A stretch of 63,263 bases of DNA from Clostridia bacterium (GCA_017466455.1 JAFTUD010000017.1:1-63263); one strand, 5' to 3'; positions 34,258-43,281 are shown, numbered from the stretch's first letter. A program made the numbers and translations. The notes: generated by a model from the sequence alone, not told the origin.

Positions 34258-35226
34258 ATGAAAAGGCTATTTGCGTTTATTTTGTTAGTAATTATGTGTC
34301 TTGGTGTTGTTTCGTGCACGAATGAGGCGGTTGAGAAGAAATATTCCGGAAACAGTATAATCGTTAAAAACGGTCGGCTCAGAAGATTGCCTCTTTATTA
34401 TGAGGATGACAACCCGTTTGAAAACCCTTGGGCAGTTGCTCCTTCGGATATGGAAGCGGAGGAAGATGCTCCGTGTGAATTTGAGGGCGTTTCTTATCTT
34501 GGAAAGTATACGGAATCGAACTTTCCGATCGGCAGTCAAGAAACACTTCACAAATTTGTTCGTGAAAATGAAATGGAATATACTCTTACCGACAGTGGTA
34601 AACTTAAAAATATTAAATTTTACTTCACAAAAGAAATTGCATTTTTGCAATATGTTCAAAATCCCGCGCAACACGCAGTCCCCGTTGCGAGAGAGGTTGC
34701 GTCAAAATACATAGACCTTGCTGAATATGAGGAAATGGCAGGGGAAAAAACATCTCTGGTCAAAATATTTGACGGACTCGGCTGTGGGGTTGATTACTAT
34801 ACAACAATATTTGTTAAAAAGATTCAAGGCGTGTATACCTCTGATTATATTGCGGTAAAGGTAGACTCAAAAGGAACAGTTGCCGAAGTGGATTTTGGAA
34901 CTTTTGGCGCATTTGATGATATCACAGCAAAGATAGATATGGATAAAGTAAACGCAGATATTGAAGATAGAATAGACACAGCATTTAAGACCGAAGTGAC
35001 CACACAAAACTTCAAGACCCTACATATGAGAACCGCAACCGAAATTGAACAACAAATTTTAACAATCACACCCGAAAATGAATTGGTTATCGTTTCAAGA
35101 GTTCATATCGAGTCGTATAATGCAACGCTAAGAGGCTACAAATATGAAGAGAGCGACACAATAACGGTTGTTACAAAATTAAACGCCGATAATTTTATAG
35201 AAACTCAGGACTTGACACTAAGTTAA
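34258..35226 (+). CDS. Lipoprotein of unknown function
   Basis: Exported lipoprotein of 322 residues, signal peptide with lipobox VVSC and lipid-bearing Cys20. I recognise no domain in the mature part. It begins with a short Asn/Pro/acidic region, then mixed alpha/beta character with a conserved-looking hydrophobic core (YIAVKVDSKGTVAEVDFGTFG). AAAAGGAG precedes the ATG at 34258; an upstream ATG (34198) gives no signal peptide at its start. Its last codons contain the -35 of the cobalamin-riboswitch promoter. Use of GTT/ATT/TTT-type codons seems higher than in neighbours. Confidence 0.8.
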   Translation: MKRLFAFILLVIMCLGVVSCTNEAVEKKYSGNSIIVKNGRLRRLPLYYEDDNPFENPWAVAPSDMEAEEDAPCEFEGVSYLGKYTESNFPIGSQETLHKFVRENEMEYTLTDSGKLKNIKFYFTKEIAFLQYVQNPAQHAVPVAREVASKYIDLAEYEEMAGEKTSLVKIFDGLGCGVDYYTTIFVKKIQGVYTSDYIAVKVDSKGTVAEVDFGTFGAFDDITAKIDMDKVNADIEDRIDTAFKTEVTTQNFKTLHMRTATEIEQQILTITPENELVIVSRVHIESYNATLRGYKYEESDTITVVTKLNADNFIETQDLTLS

Positions 35227-35240
35227 AAATATGTTAAAAT
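35212..35240 (+). promoter_or_regulatory. Promoter of the riboswitch transcript
   Basis: TTGACA (35212-35217) and TAAAAT (35235-35240) with 17-base spacing. The -35 overlaps the end of the upstream lipoprotein gene, whose stop codon is at 35224-35226. Confidence 0.8.
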
Positions 35241-35246
35241 AAAGCG

Positions 35247-35400
35247 AGCGTGCAAAGGGGAAAGTGCGGTGCAAATCCGTCGCAACAGCCATTACCGTAA
35301 AAGTCGGAACACCAAATGCGTGCGTTTGGCATTGCCAAATGGTAAAATAGCCTTGGGCAACGGGGGCGAAAAGACCGAGGAATGTTTGATGCTTTCATTC
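35247..35400 (+). promoter_or_regulatory. Cobalamin (B12) riboswitch
   Basis: The leader contains the conserved blocks of a cobalamin aptamer in order: AAAGGGGAAAGTGCGGTG, CAAATCCG, CGCAACAGCC, and AGTCGGAACACC in the place of the usual AGTCxGGAgACC box. A TTTGGC/GCCAAA hairpin follows near 35325-35340. The block-by-block match to the GGTG-AAATCC-GC-AC-G core is strong. The B12 box is slightly diverged. It lies between a good promoter and a lipoprotein gene, so cobalamin should repress that gene. Confidence 0.88.
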
Positions 35401-35443
35401 TTCGATTTGTTTATCTCAAATAAGATAATAAGGAAGAATGAAA

Positions 35444-35812
35444 ATGAAAAGAATTTTATCACTCACACTTGTAATTTTGATGCTTCTTGCATCACTCACA
35501 CTCCTGTCCTGTGGCGATGACGAAACGGAAAAATCGTTCACCCTGACAGTGGTTCACCTAAACGGAGAGGAAAAGACCTTTAATTTAACATCAAGTGAAA
35601 AGCACCTTGGCGATGCCCTAATAAGCGAGGGAATTGTAGAGGGTGAAAACGGACAATACGGGCTTTATATCACCACCGTTGACTCGGAGTACCATAAATA
35701 CGAGGACGACGGAAAATACTGGGCGTTCTACATAGACGGCGAGTATGCAATGACAGGCGTAGATATGACCGAAATTGTAGACGGAGCATCATATACCCTT
35801 AAAGCCGAATAA
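35444..35812 (+). CDS. DUF4430 (transcobalamin-like domain) lipoprotein
   Basis: Small lipoprotein of 122 residues: lipobox LLSC with Cys23, then one DUF4430 domain (LGDALISEGIVEGENGQYGLYITTVD, YWAFYIDGEYAMTGVDMTEI). DUF4430 resembles the C-terminal ligand-contacting domain of transcobalamin and intrinsic factor. With a B12 riboswitch just upstream, it is best read as a surface cobalamin-binding or uptake protein. AAGGA (35430-35434) fits the ATG at 35444 better than the one at 35438, which adds two residues. No B12 transporter follows, so its partner must be elsewhere. Confidence 0.87.
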   Translation: MKRILSLTLVILMLLASLTLLSCGDDETEKSFTLTVVHLNGEEKTFNLTSSEKHLGDALISEGIVEGENGQYGLYITTVDSEYHKYEDDGKYWAFYIDGEYAMTGVDMTEIVDGASYTLKAE

Positions 35813-35833
35813 AAATTAAACATCTAAAAAGCA

Positions 35834-36486
35834 TCAAAACGGGCGTCGCATTAGCGACGCCTCTTTTTGCAGGGGATAGTGAAACGAGATCACCCAACCC
35901 CTTAAATCGCTTCGCAATTTTAGGGAACCCTTGGGACCGAAGCAATATGTATCCGAACCGACGGGCGTAAAATCGCACTCTGACAAAAGTACCGTTTTCG
36001 TTCCGTCTTTATAATTGAAGGTGAACGTTATTTTATCGTCATAAAGATAAATCGCATTGATGAAATTATCAATCAAACACTTTTTATCCTCTTCCTTCTC
36101 GATATTCAATTTTCTAAAACGCTCTATCCCAAAGCGTATTTGTTCCCGTGTCAAAAGCGGTCTTTCAATCTGTTCTTCCAAGATAGATATTTCCAGCTCG
36201 CTCTTTTGCTTTTCAAGTTCCGCCAACCTATCCCGCGTAGAATCAAAAATAATCCCCTGCTCTATCGCTTGAATGATATTCTCTATCTTTTTCAGTACGT
36301 CCGCCATTTGCGCTTTTAATTGCGGTAAACGGGGATTCGCTACGCCTTGCATTTCAAACAGCTTATCTACGAGATAATCCACGATTTTCTCATCGTTCAC
36401 GATTTCAAACGCTTTTTGCACAGCCAAGCTTTCTATCCACTCTTTGCGCACAGCCTTTTTATCACAGGTGTGCTTGAAAAATTTTC
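35834..36486 (-). pseudogene. C-terminal fragment of a large serine recombinase
   Basis: The ORF keeps the end of the recombinase zinc ribbon (HTCDKKAVRKEWIE), the coiled-coil region (about LPQLKAQMADVLKKIENIIQ...LEKQKSELEISILEEQ) and the C-terminal beta segment. The catalytic resolvase domain and the first zinc cysteines are missing. The reading frame continues upstream to 36586 only as an out-of-frame overlap with the small Cys-rich gene. The last codons (MRRPF) are encoded by the hairpin that terminates the opposing DUF4430 gene. It is a remnant of an integrated element. Confidence 0.8.
35841..35869 (+). terminator. Terminator of the DUF4430 gene
   Basis: GCGTCGC (35843-35849) pairs with GCGACGC (35854-35860) around ATTA, followed by CTCTTTTT. 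It overlaps the 3' end of the opposing recombinase remnant. Confidence 0.8.
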
Positions 36487-36492
36487 TTAAAA

Positions 36493-36705
36493 TTATCTCA
36501 AAACTTCCCATTTTTTGAAGCCGTTGCAGGTCATACTTGCCGTTCTGTCCTGCCCGCGCCAACCCGTGCCAAACGGAGCCATACATTTGCCTTTTGCGTT
36601 ATCGTCTTGAATTTTCACCTGCGAGCCGAAATAATCGGTTTCCCTACTTCCACACCAATACGCACACGTCGCACAGTTCTTAAAAAAGTTAGAATACGTT
36701 CTCAT
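36493..36705 (-). CDS. Small cysteine-rich protein of mobile-element type
   Basis: Intact 70-residue ORF with Cys11, Cys14, Cys18, Cys41 and Cys60. The pattern NCATCAYWCGSRETD...KGKC...TCNGFKKWEVL suggests a small zinc-binding protein. AGGAG lies upstream of the ATG. I recall similar small ORFs beside recombinases and conjugative elements in Clostridia, but a function is not known to me. It sits between two gene remnants and may be a passenger of the same lost element. Confidence 0.65.
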   Translation of the reverse strand: MRTYSNFFKNCATCAYWCGSRETDYFGSQVKIQDDNAKGKCMAPFGTGWRGQDRTASMTCNGFKKWEVLR

Positions 36706-36722
36706 AATTTTTCTCCTTTCGT

Positions 36723-37148
36723 TTAATACCCTTTTAGATTTTCATTTTCAAGCCTTTGCTTATCTATTTGATATAAAACCTTGTCTAACGCAGAAAAAGG
36801 AATTTGATTACTGCAATTGTCCAGATAATACTTATGACAATCTTTCACATAACCTACATACTCTTCTTGCCAATACTCTGTACTTTTCTTTCCCGTTAAC
36901 TGTGGCAGATCTTTTCCATAAAGTTCCCTATATGCCCTTTGGTCTATGATAGGAAAAACGTTAGGATAAAACATTTTCAAAATCGTGCTTGCCATCGCTA
37001 TTCTAACACCATGAATTTGAAGGATTTCACCAACGATATCTTTGACTTTCGTCTCTTTTTCTAGGAAATCATTGTAATCAACAACGTTTAATTTCTTAAT
37101 CTTATGAAATATCTCGCCAATATTGACTTTAAGGTATCTGCTTTTGGT
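36723..37148 (-). pseudogene. N-terminally truncated HhH glycosylase-like gene
   Basis: The frame is open from a TAG at 37149-37151 to 36723 (141 codons). It has no start codon until an internal ATG at 36995, so the protein lacks its N-terminus. The sequence GVRIAMASTILKMF and PIIDQRAYRELYG resembles the helix-hairpin-helix and catalytic Asp segment of HhH-GPD base-excision glycosylases. The break point lies just 3' of truB, at the edge of the decayed island. Translation from 36995 would give 90 residues, unlikely to be active. Confidence 0.55.
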
Positions 37149-37172
37149 CTATGCTTGTTGCAACATCCCCTT

Positions 37173-38087
37173 TTATAAAACAAATAGCTTAATAGCCTTG
37201 ATTGCCAACCCGTCGGGATAATCCCTTACCTCACCAAGAGCGAAAAATCCGTTTTTGTCGCAAATCCTCACACGCTCGCCCAAATCAAACGATGTGCCTA
37301 TCTTTTTTTGGTAAATCTCACAACCGCTACGGCAAAGTCGGGAGAAAAAGTCGCTAAGCGTAGCCACCCTGAGGTCGCAAAAAAGCTCCTCGGTAGGAAC
37401 GAGAAGGGAAGCGCGCTCCTCAATACTCATTTTTTCAATATCCGCGACGGTGTGTGCGTTTTTTAGGGTAAAATTACCGCTTTTTGTTCTTCTGAGCGCA
37501 CTCATTGTAGCACCACAGCCAAGAAGCTCACCAATATCGGCGCAAAGCGTGCGAATGTAAGTCCCCTTTGAGCAATCAACCTCAATTTTGTAAACGCCTC
37601 TTGCCTCATCAACGACGCTTGGCAAAATAGATGAAATATGTATCTTTCTTGCCTGCCTCTCAACCTCAATACCGCGCCTTGCAAGGTCCACGAGCTTTTG
37701 TCCGTCAACCTTTAGCGCGCTATACATAGGCGGAGTTTGCATTATATCCCCAACAAAGCGTGCGCAAGCCTCAAAAAATTGCTCCTTTGTGGGTAATGTG
37801 TCGCATTTTGTAAGAATTTTACCGCTAATGTCCTGCGTGTCCGTCGTAATTCCAAGCGTAATTTCGGCAGTGTAGCCCTTGTCCTCGGCACTAAGATACT
37901 CCGATGCCTTTGCGCTCCTGCCGATAAGTATAGGCAAAACGCCCGTCGCCATAGGGTCAAGCGTGCCCGTATGCCCAACACGGCGCGTGTTAAATAGCCT
38001 TCGCATCTTGAACACTATATCGTGAGAGGTAACGCCCTCGTGCTTGTCAACGACAATAACACCGCTTATTTCGTTCTCATTCGGCAT
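37173..38087 (-). CDS. truB: tRNA pseudouridine-55 synthase TruB
   Basis: Makes pseudouridine 55 in the T-loop of tRNAs. It has 304 residues, with catalytic Asp44 in GHTGTLDPMATGVLPI, the KGYTAEITLG segment and the GTYIRTLCADIG motif. The C-terminal PUA-like portion is short. The start overlaps the end of nrnA by 11 bases, so the genes are translationally coupled in rbfA-nrnA-truB order, the tail of the usual nusA-infB cluster. Confidence 0.96.
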   Translation of the reverse strand: MPNENEISGVIVVDKHEGVTSHDIVFKMRRLFNTRRVGHTGTLDPMATGVLPILIGRSAKASEYLSAEDKGYTAEITLGITTDTQDISGKILTKCDTLPTKEQFFEACARFVGDIMQTPPMYSALKVDGQKLVDLARRGIEVERQARKIHISSILPSVVDEARGVYKIEVDCSKGTYIRTLCADIGELLGCGATMSALRRTKSGNFTLKNAHTVADIEKMSIEERASLLVPTEELFCDLRVATLSDFFSRLCRSGCEIYQKKIGTSFDLGERVRICDKNGFFALGEVRDYPDGLAIKAIKLFVL

Positions 38088-39057
38088 AGCTTAATACACC
38101 CTCTGCAAAAGTATTCTTAACTCTTTTGTAAGCCTCGGCAGTGCTCTCGGCAGTAATCGTAGCGCCCGCCGCACGGGTATGTCCGCCACCGCCAAGCGAT
38201 GCGCAAAGCCTTGATACATCAATCTCAGCATTCGCCCTTGACGAAATGAAAAACTTGCCCTCGTCCTTTTCGGATTGCTTGATGGAAACCGCAACTAAAA
38301 CACCGTCAATTTGCCTTACCGTGTTTACAATATCGCTCACATCAGCCTCGCAAATTCCGTACCGTGCCTTTAGCTCGTTTGTCGCAAAAATAATAGCAAG
38401 CCTGCCGTCATAAAGCAACTCAACATTGTCGTAAACCATACGGTTTGCCGAAATCTCACCAACGGTAAGGCTGTCAAAAATCCTACGGTTTATCTCGGCA
38501 AAGTCAATTCCGCTTGAAATCAGCTCCGCACCGATAACCATAGCTCGCTCATTCGTGTTTGAATACTTAAAACAGCCCGTGTCACCGCTAAGCCCCGCAT
38601 AAATGCACTCGAAAAAGTGCTTCGGTAGCTTTTTGAGGATTTTCAGCGCCCTTGCAAGCTCATAAATTATCATAGCGCACGCAGGCGAAAACTCCTCATA
38701 GTAATCACTAAATCTTGTGTTGCTCTCGTGATGGTCAATAGTTAAATCAACCCTCTCGGCAAATGCGCCCTGCGCCCCAAGCTGAGCAGGAGAGGCAACA
38801 TCAACCGCAATCACTCTTTCATATTCGTCAATATCGTACCCGTCGGTAAGCGATACTCCACCCGTTATAAAGTGGAATTTCGCACTCGGCTCATCACAGT
38901 CAACAACCTTAACCTCAGAGCCGAAATGCTCCAAAATATGCTTAAGCCCAAATGATGAGCCGAGCGTGTCGGGGTCAGGGTTCTTGTGACAGCAGATCAG
39001 TGTTTTTTTCTTAACCCGTACTAAGGCACAAAGCCCCTTTAGGCTGAGCTTATTCAT
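38077..39057 (-). CDS. nrnA: NrnA-type DHH/DHHA1 phosphoesterase
   Basis: Mn-dependent nanoRNase/pAp phosphatase of 326 residues, degrading short oligonucleotides and possibly linear dinucleotides. Metal-binding motifs are CHKNPDPDTLGS, VDVASP, the DHH box TIDHHES and the DHHA1 motif GGGGHTRAAG near the C-terminus. The start at 39057 has GGGAGATGAGGGTG upstream and overlaps the rbfA stop by eight bases. It lies between rbfA and truB, as is usual in Bacillota. Confidence 0.94.
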   Translation of the reverse strand: MNKLSLKGLCALVRVKKKTLICCHKNPDPDTLGSSFGLKHILEHFGSEVKVVDCDEPSAKFHFITGGVSLTDGYDIDEYERVIAVDVASPAQLGAQGAFAERVDLTIDHHESNTRFSDYYEEFSPACAMIIYELARALKILKKLPKHFFECIYAGLSGDTGCFKYSNTNERAMVIGAELISSGIDFAEINRRIFDSLTVGEISANRMVYDNVELLYDGRLAIIFATNELKARYGICEADVSDIVNTVRQIDGVLVAVSIKQSEKDEGKFFISSRANAEIDVSRLCASLGGGGHTRAAGATITAESTAEAYKRVKNTFAEGVLSYAE

Positions 39058-39421
39058 CACCCTCATCTCCCTCATCATCGCTCTTAATATCAAGCTCATT
39101 TAAAATCTTAGAGATATTAGCGCCGTACTCCGCACTGCCGTCATACTCAAAGGCAAGCTGTGGAGTCTGCCTTAAATTAAGACGCTTCGCAAGCTCCGAG
39201 CGAAGGAAGCCCTGCGCATTCTTAAGCCCCTTTAATACCTCATTCTTGTCCCCCGTCATAACGGAGAAGTAAATCTTCGCAAATTTAAGGTCGCCACTCA
39301 CCTCAGCGCCGGTTATTGAAACAAAGGCATCGGCAACCCTTGGGTCCTTAACATTGCGGATAATTTGAGCAAGCTCCTCCTTTACCGCATCGTTTATTCT
39401 GTTTCTTCTGAATTTAGCCAT
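39050..39421 (-). CDS. rbfA: Ribosome-binding factor A
   Basis: Late 30S assembly factor of 123 residues with a KH-like fold. Motifs include RINDAVKEELAQIIRNVKDPRV, DLKFAKIYFSVM and LRQTPQLAFEYDGSAEYGANI. An acidic tail (SDDEGDEGDE) ends the protein. The start at 39421 has AAGGAAA upstream; the longer ATG at 39493 adds a non-conserved stretch. The nusA-infB part of the usual cluster is absent to the right, replaced by a promoter region and a YccF gene. Confidence 0.95.
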   Translation of the reverse strand: MAKFRRNRINDAVKEELAQIIRNVKDPRVADAFVSITGAEVSGDLKFAKIYFSVMTGDKNEVLKGLKNAQGFLRSELAKRLNLRQTPQLAFEYDGSAEYGANISKILNELDIKSDDEGDEGDE

Positions 39422-39580
39422 AATTTTTTCCTTTTCCAATCTAGTTCTAATCTGAATTTCAAATAAAATCAAAGCAATGAGGAAGCGTGACACACCAAAA
39501 AATATTTTCCGCCATTACTCTATTTTATAGTATAACATATATAAATAAAAAATTCAAAGGTTTTTTATATATTTTTCAAC

Positions 39581-39609
39581 TTGACAAAGATAAAATAATG
39601 TAGTAAAAT
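39581..39609 (+). promoter_or_regulatory. Promoter of the second YccF gene
   Basis: TTGACA (39581-39586) and TAAAAT (39604-39609) with 17-base spacing, about 60 bases before the ATG at 39669. Confidence 0.75.
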
Positions 39610-39668
39610 AAATCTAACAGTCAGCGCATAAGCGCAGTGACCCTTAAATATTAAAAATAGGAGAAAAA

Positions 39669-40067
39669 ATGAAGCTTGTAGGAAATATAATTTGGTTCAT
39701 TCTCTTTGGAATGATACCGTGCGCTATTCACTTCGTGCTTGGTGCGATACTTTGCTGTACCTTTATATGCTTTCCGGCAGGAATGGCGCTTTTCAAAATC
39801 GCAAAGCTTGAGGCATTTCCCTTCGGCAAAACGACCGAGCTAAAGGCAGAGGAGCCAAGCATTGTAAATATTTTGTGGGTTGCCCTTATCGGTAGCTCAA
39901 TTTCAGTAGTATACCTTCTTTTGGCACTCGTTCTTTGCGCAACGATAATCCTTATCCCCTTCGCAAAGCAATGCGTCAAAATCGCCAAGCTCGCGCATGT
40001 CCCCTTCGGTAGCGAGGTGTATCACACCGATATGCTAAGACAGTCTAATCATAATTCAAACATATAA
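39669..40067 (+). CDS. YccF-domain membrane protein, second copy
   Basis: Paralogue of the protein at 590-949 (132 residues) with the same two-repeat plan. Hydrophobic segments end in CTFICFPAGMALFKIAKL and CATIILIPFAKQCVKIAKL. The IxIxxIPFGxQ motif of the first repeat is more diverged here (FPAGMALF). AGGAG precedes the ATG. The gene is monocistronic with its own promoter and terminator. Confidence 0.85.
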   Translation: MKLVGNIIWFILFGMIPCAIHFVLGAILCCTFICFPAGMALFKIAKLEAFPFGKTTELKAEEPSIVNILWVALIGSSISVVYLLLALVLCATIILIPFAKQCVKIAKLAHVPFGSEVYHTDMLRQSNHNSNI

Positions 40068-40073
40068 AATAAA

Positions 40074-40099
40074 AAAGCCCTCGCACCGCCGAGGGCTTT
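40074..40099 (+). terminator. Terminator of the second YccF gene
   Basis: AAAGCCCTCG (40074-40083) pairs with CGAGGGCTTT (40090-40099). Confidence 0.8.
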
Positions 40100-40204
40100 C
40101 GCATATAAAAATATCAAAAAGCAAGAAATATTGCGGAAAATATGAATGATTATTCGTATTCGGCTCAAAAAATAAGTAGCCTTATTGAATTTTCGGTTGA
40201 ATAA

Positions 40205-40250
40205 AGAAGCAGTCAGATGCCCATGCTCTTGGACACCTGACTGCTTTTTT
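40205..40250 (-). terminator. Terminator of the phosphate operon
   Basis: GCAGTCAG (40209-40216) pairs with CTGACTGC (40237-40244), with T-rich flanks on both strands. It is just downstream of phoR. Confidence 0.75.
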
Positions 40251-40258
40251 GATTGCCT

Positions 40259-41962
40259 TTAATTGCTTTTGCTGAAAACTATTGTAACCGTTGTGCCGAC
40301 ACCGATTTCGCTTTCGATAGAAAGCTCGGCATTATATAGCGCGCAAATGTGCTTTACGATTGCAAGACCTAAGCCCGTACCGCCCGTCTTTTTAGAGCGA
40401 GATTTATCTACACGGTAAAATCTTTCGCAAAGGCGCGGAATATTCTCTTTTTCAATTCCGATTCCCGTATCGGCTACCGATAATTTCGTTTCATCTTCAT
40501 TTTCGCTAATCGTAACGGTGATTTTGCCGTTTTCTATGTTGTAATGGATTGCGTTCGAGCAAAGATTTTCAACCACCTCGAAAATCTTTTTATTATCCGC
40601 CAAAACCGTTCCCGCACCCTTTATCTCCAAGGCTATATTTTTCTTTTTAAGCTCGGAGGCAAGCTCCAACGCCACCTCATCCGCAACAGCCCTCACATCA
40701 ACAGGAGAGTGAACAATATCAATATTTTCGCCGTTTTCAAGCTTGCTTAATTTCAGCATATCGGAAATTAGCGAAGCAAGGCGCAAGCTTTCCTTGTGTA
40801 TTCTGTCCACTTGCTTTTTAGAGCCGTCGTCAAGCGCTTCCTTTGCAAGCAACAGCTCCGATAAGCCCTGCATAACGGCGACGGGGGTTTTCAGCTCGTG
40901 AGAAGCGTTCGCAAAGAAGTCGCTCTTTTGCTTTGCCATTGCCTTTTGACTTGTAATATCTGTAATAATCACGATAGAATATACATTATCGCTTTGGCTG
41001 TCCACCTTGCGTATGACTACGGACAGTTCCTTGCCCTTATAAGTATATTCGGAAGCATAATTCTCGCCAAGATGACGGGCAATTTTCTCGCAAAGAGGTA
41101 GGTCGTCAATCAAATAGATAAAATCCTTACCCATAACATTTTCGGTGGAATCGAAAATAGTAGAAAGACTTTTGTTTGCAAAAATAATCCTTTTATTTTC
41201 ATCAATCGCAACAATGCCCTGCGAAACATTTTCAAGCACCGTATTCAGCTTGTTATGCTCCTCTTGTACTCTTTGAATATGCGTATGCGTGTTTGCGCTT
41301 AATTCGTTGATTTCGTTAAGCACGGAATAAAGCTCAGGCTCGCCCGAATCCGTTTTGATAGGCGTATAGTTACCTGCATTTAAGCTACGCAGGCTGTTGC
41401 CAACCTCGGTGATTTTGCCCGATATTTTATTAGACAGCATATTGGAAATTACAATAGAAACAATCAGGCAAACGACCAAAACCACAATCAAAATAGGGAG
41501 AGCAACCCCTAAATATCCGTTAATCTGACTGCTCTTGACGGCTAAACGCAAAATAATTTCCGTGCCGTTTTCAAGCTGTGTTTTCAAGGCGTAATATGTC
41601 ATATTACAGTTGAATGTTTCGGAATATCTTTCTACCGCCTCGGGCTTCCCGTTTAGCGCGTTTTTAACCTCTTCACGGTCAATATGGCTTTCAAGCGGGG
41701 ATTTCGTATCGCTCTCATATAGCACATTCCCGTCTAAATCCATAATCGTTACGCGGAAGGCGTCGTCGCTTTCGTAACGGGAAAAATTGCCAAAATCATC
41801 GGTGCTTTGCACAAGCGAGCAAGCAAGCTCCGTTTCCTCCGCAAGACGCTCCTTCATCATTTCTTTTGCGTTGACATTTACGGCAACGATACCGAAAATA
41901 AACATCACAAGAACGGAAAGAAAGGTAAGCGCAAGAATTTGAAATAATGTTTTCTTCTTCAT
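40259..41962 (-). CDS. phoR: PhoR-type sensor histidine kinase
   Basis: Membrane kinase of 567 residues. It has an N-terminal membrane segment (about 8-30), an extracellular sensor (about 31-150), a second membrane segment (about 155-175), a HAMP-like linker, a PAS domain (about 235-340), a HisKA domain with phosphoacceptor His in ASHELKTPVAV, and HATPase_c with the N box (NLCSNAIHYN) and G boxes (DTGIGIE, GTGLGLAIV). It is the last gene of pst-phoU-phoB-phoR and follows phoB directly. It should sense phosphate status through PstB/PhoU and phosphorylate PhoB. Confidence 0.93.
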   Translation of the reverse strand: MKKKTLFQILALTFLSVLVMFIFGIVAVNVNAKEMMKERLAEETELACSLVQSTDDFGNFSRYESDDAFRVTIMDLDGNVLYESDTKSPLESHIDREEVKNALNGKPEAVERYSETFNCNMTYYALKTQLENGTEIILRLAVKSSQINGYLGVALPILIVVLVVCLIVSIVISNMLSNKISGKITEVGNSLRSLNAGNYTPIKTDSGEPELYSVLNEINELSANTHTHIQRVQEEHNKLNTVLENVSQGIVAIDENKRIIFANKSLSTIFDSTENVMGKDFIYLIDDLPLCEKIARHLGENYASEYTYKGKELSVVIRKVDSQSDNVYSIVIITDITSQKAMAKQKSDFFANASHELKTPVAVMQGLSELLLAKEALDDGSKKQVDRIHKESLRLASLISDMLKLSKLENGENIDIVHSPVDVRAVADEVALELASELKKKNIALEIKGAGTVLADNKKIFEVVENLCSNAIHYNIENGKITVTISENEDETKLSVADTGIGIEKENIPRLCERFYRVDKSRSKKTGGTGLGLAIVKHICALYNAELSIESEIGVGTTVTIVFSKSN

Positions 41963-42628
41963 TTATTTGTTTTCAAACCGATATCCGATACCGCGAACGG
42001 TAACGATACAGTCCTTTCCTCCTGCTTCCCGTATTTTTTCACGCAGAGATGCAATGTGGATATCAAGCGTTCTTGTTTCGCCCATATAATCCTCGCCCCA
42101 AACCTCACGGAACATTTCTTCACGCTCTACCGTAACGCCAGCTTTGCCGATAAGCAATTTCAAAAGCTTGAATTCCTTCATCGTAAGAGCTAAATCCTTA
42201 TCGTTATAAAACGCCTTATACACATTGTTGTCAATCGAAAATCCGTTTACGCTCGTTATATAAAGCCTTGCACGGCGCAGGTTGGTTTTTACGCGCGCCA
42301 AAAGCTCCAAAACCGAAAAGGGCTTTGCCATATAATCGTCAGCGCCCTTGTTCAAGCCCTTTACGAAGCTGATCTCATCTGATTTCGCACTTACGCAAAT
42401 TACGGGGATTTTTTCGTCAATTTCACGAATTTTCGTTAAAATCGTAAATCCGTCCATAATCGGTAGCATAATATCAAGGATAACAAGGTCGGGCTTTTTA
42501 ATGCTAAAGATGTCAAAAAAGTCCTTGCCGTTTTCAAAAATTTTCGTTTCGTAATTTTCTTCAAACGCGCCTTCGTAAACCTCCTGCATGCCTTCGTCGT
42601 CTTCAACGATATAAATAAGTTCCTTCAT
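41963..42628 (-). CDS. phoB: PhoB/PhoP-type response regulator
   Basis: OmpR-family regulator of 221 residues. The receiver has acidic pocket EDD (9-11), phosphoacceptor Asp52 (VILDIMLP) and the conserved Lys in YMAKPFS. The winged-helix DNA-binding domain (about 130-221) ends in TVRGIGYRFE. The start overlaps the phoU stop (TAATG) and phoR follows at once. The target is probably the Pho-box-like repeat upstream of pstS at 46979-46995. Confidence 0.94.
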   Translation of the reverse strand: MKELIYIVEDDEGMQEVYEGAFEENYETKIFENGKDFFDIFSIKKPDLVILDIMLPIMDGFTILTKIREIDEKIPVICVSAKSDEISFVKGLNKGADDYMAKPFSVLELLARVKTNLRRARLYITSVNGFSIDNNVYKAFYNDKDLALTMKEFKLLKLLIGKAGVTVEREEMFREVWGEDYMGETRTLDIHIASLREKIREAGGKDCIVTVRGIGYRFENK

Positions 42629-43281
42629 TATACTTTTATGTGTACTCCCGTTTCGTTATATTTTGTCCATTCACATACATTTACCGCGTGATCGCCGATT
42701 CGCTCCAAATACTTTGCGACCATCATAAGCTCAATGGCTTGATCGCCGTTTTCTCCGTCCTTTTTGATAAGCTCTATCAAATCGTTTTTAACGGCTAAAA
42801 ACATCTCATCCATTTCATCATCGAGCTTTATCACCTCATCGGCAAGGGCTTCGTTATTGTTGATAAACGAGCTTACGCTTTCTCTGACCATTCTCACGGC
42901 AAGATTGCCCATAGCGGTAATATGCGTAAGCTTTTTAATATATTTTTCGCCCGGCATTGTGTAAACCAAATCGCCAATATCGCTTGCTTGGTCGCCAAAT
43001 CGCTCAATGTCCGTTATCATTTTAAGCGCGGTGGAAACCTCGCGAAAATCCTTTGCAACGGGCTGTTGCTTGAGCAGTATTCGCATACAGCGCTTTTCAA
43101 TATCCATTTCGTATTCATCTACGCGCTTATCCATTTGCCCGATGCTTTTTCCAAGCTCCCTATCACGGTTGACAAGCGCCGTGATAGCGCTTTCTATCAT
43201 TTGCTCGGTAAGACGGCACATTTCCACAAGCTCGTTCTTTAACAGCGCAAGCTCTTCTTCAAATATTTTTCTAATAGACAT
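42628..43281 (-). CDS. phoU: PhoU, phosphate signalling regulator
   Basis: All-helical protein of 217 residues made of two three-helix PhoU repeats. Metal-binding motifs of the E/DxxxD type appear in KRVDEYEMDIEKRC, DIERFGDQASDIGD and ERIGDHAVNVCEW. It links the Pst transporter to PhoR and prevents toxic phosphate uptake. AAGGAG precedes the ATG. It overlaps phoB by one base and lies 58 bases after pstB. Confidence 0.95.
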   Translation of the reverse strand: MSIRKIFEEELALLKNELVEMCRLTEQMIESAITALVNRDRELGKSIGQMDKRVDEYEMDIEKRCMRILLKQQPVAKDFREVSTALKMITDIERFGDQASDIGDLVYTMPGEKYIKKLTHITAMGNLAVRMVRESVSSFINNNEALADEVIKLDDEMDEMFLAVKNDLIELIKKDGENGDQAIELMMVAKYLERIGDHAVNVCEWTKYNETGVHIKV

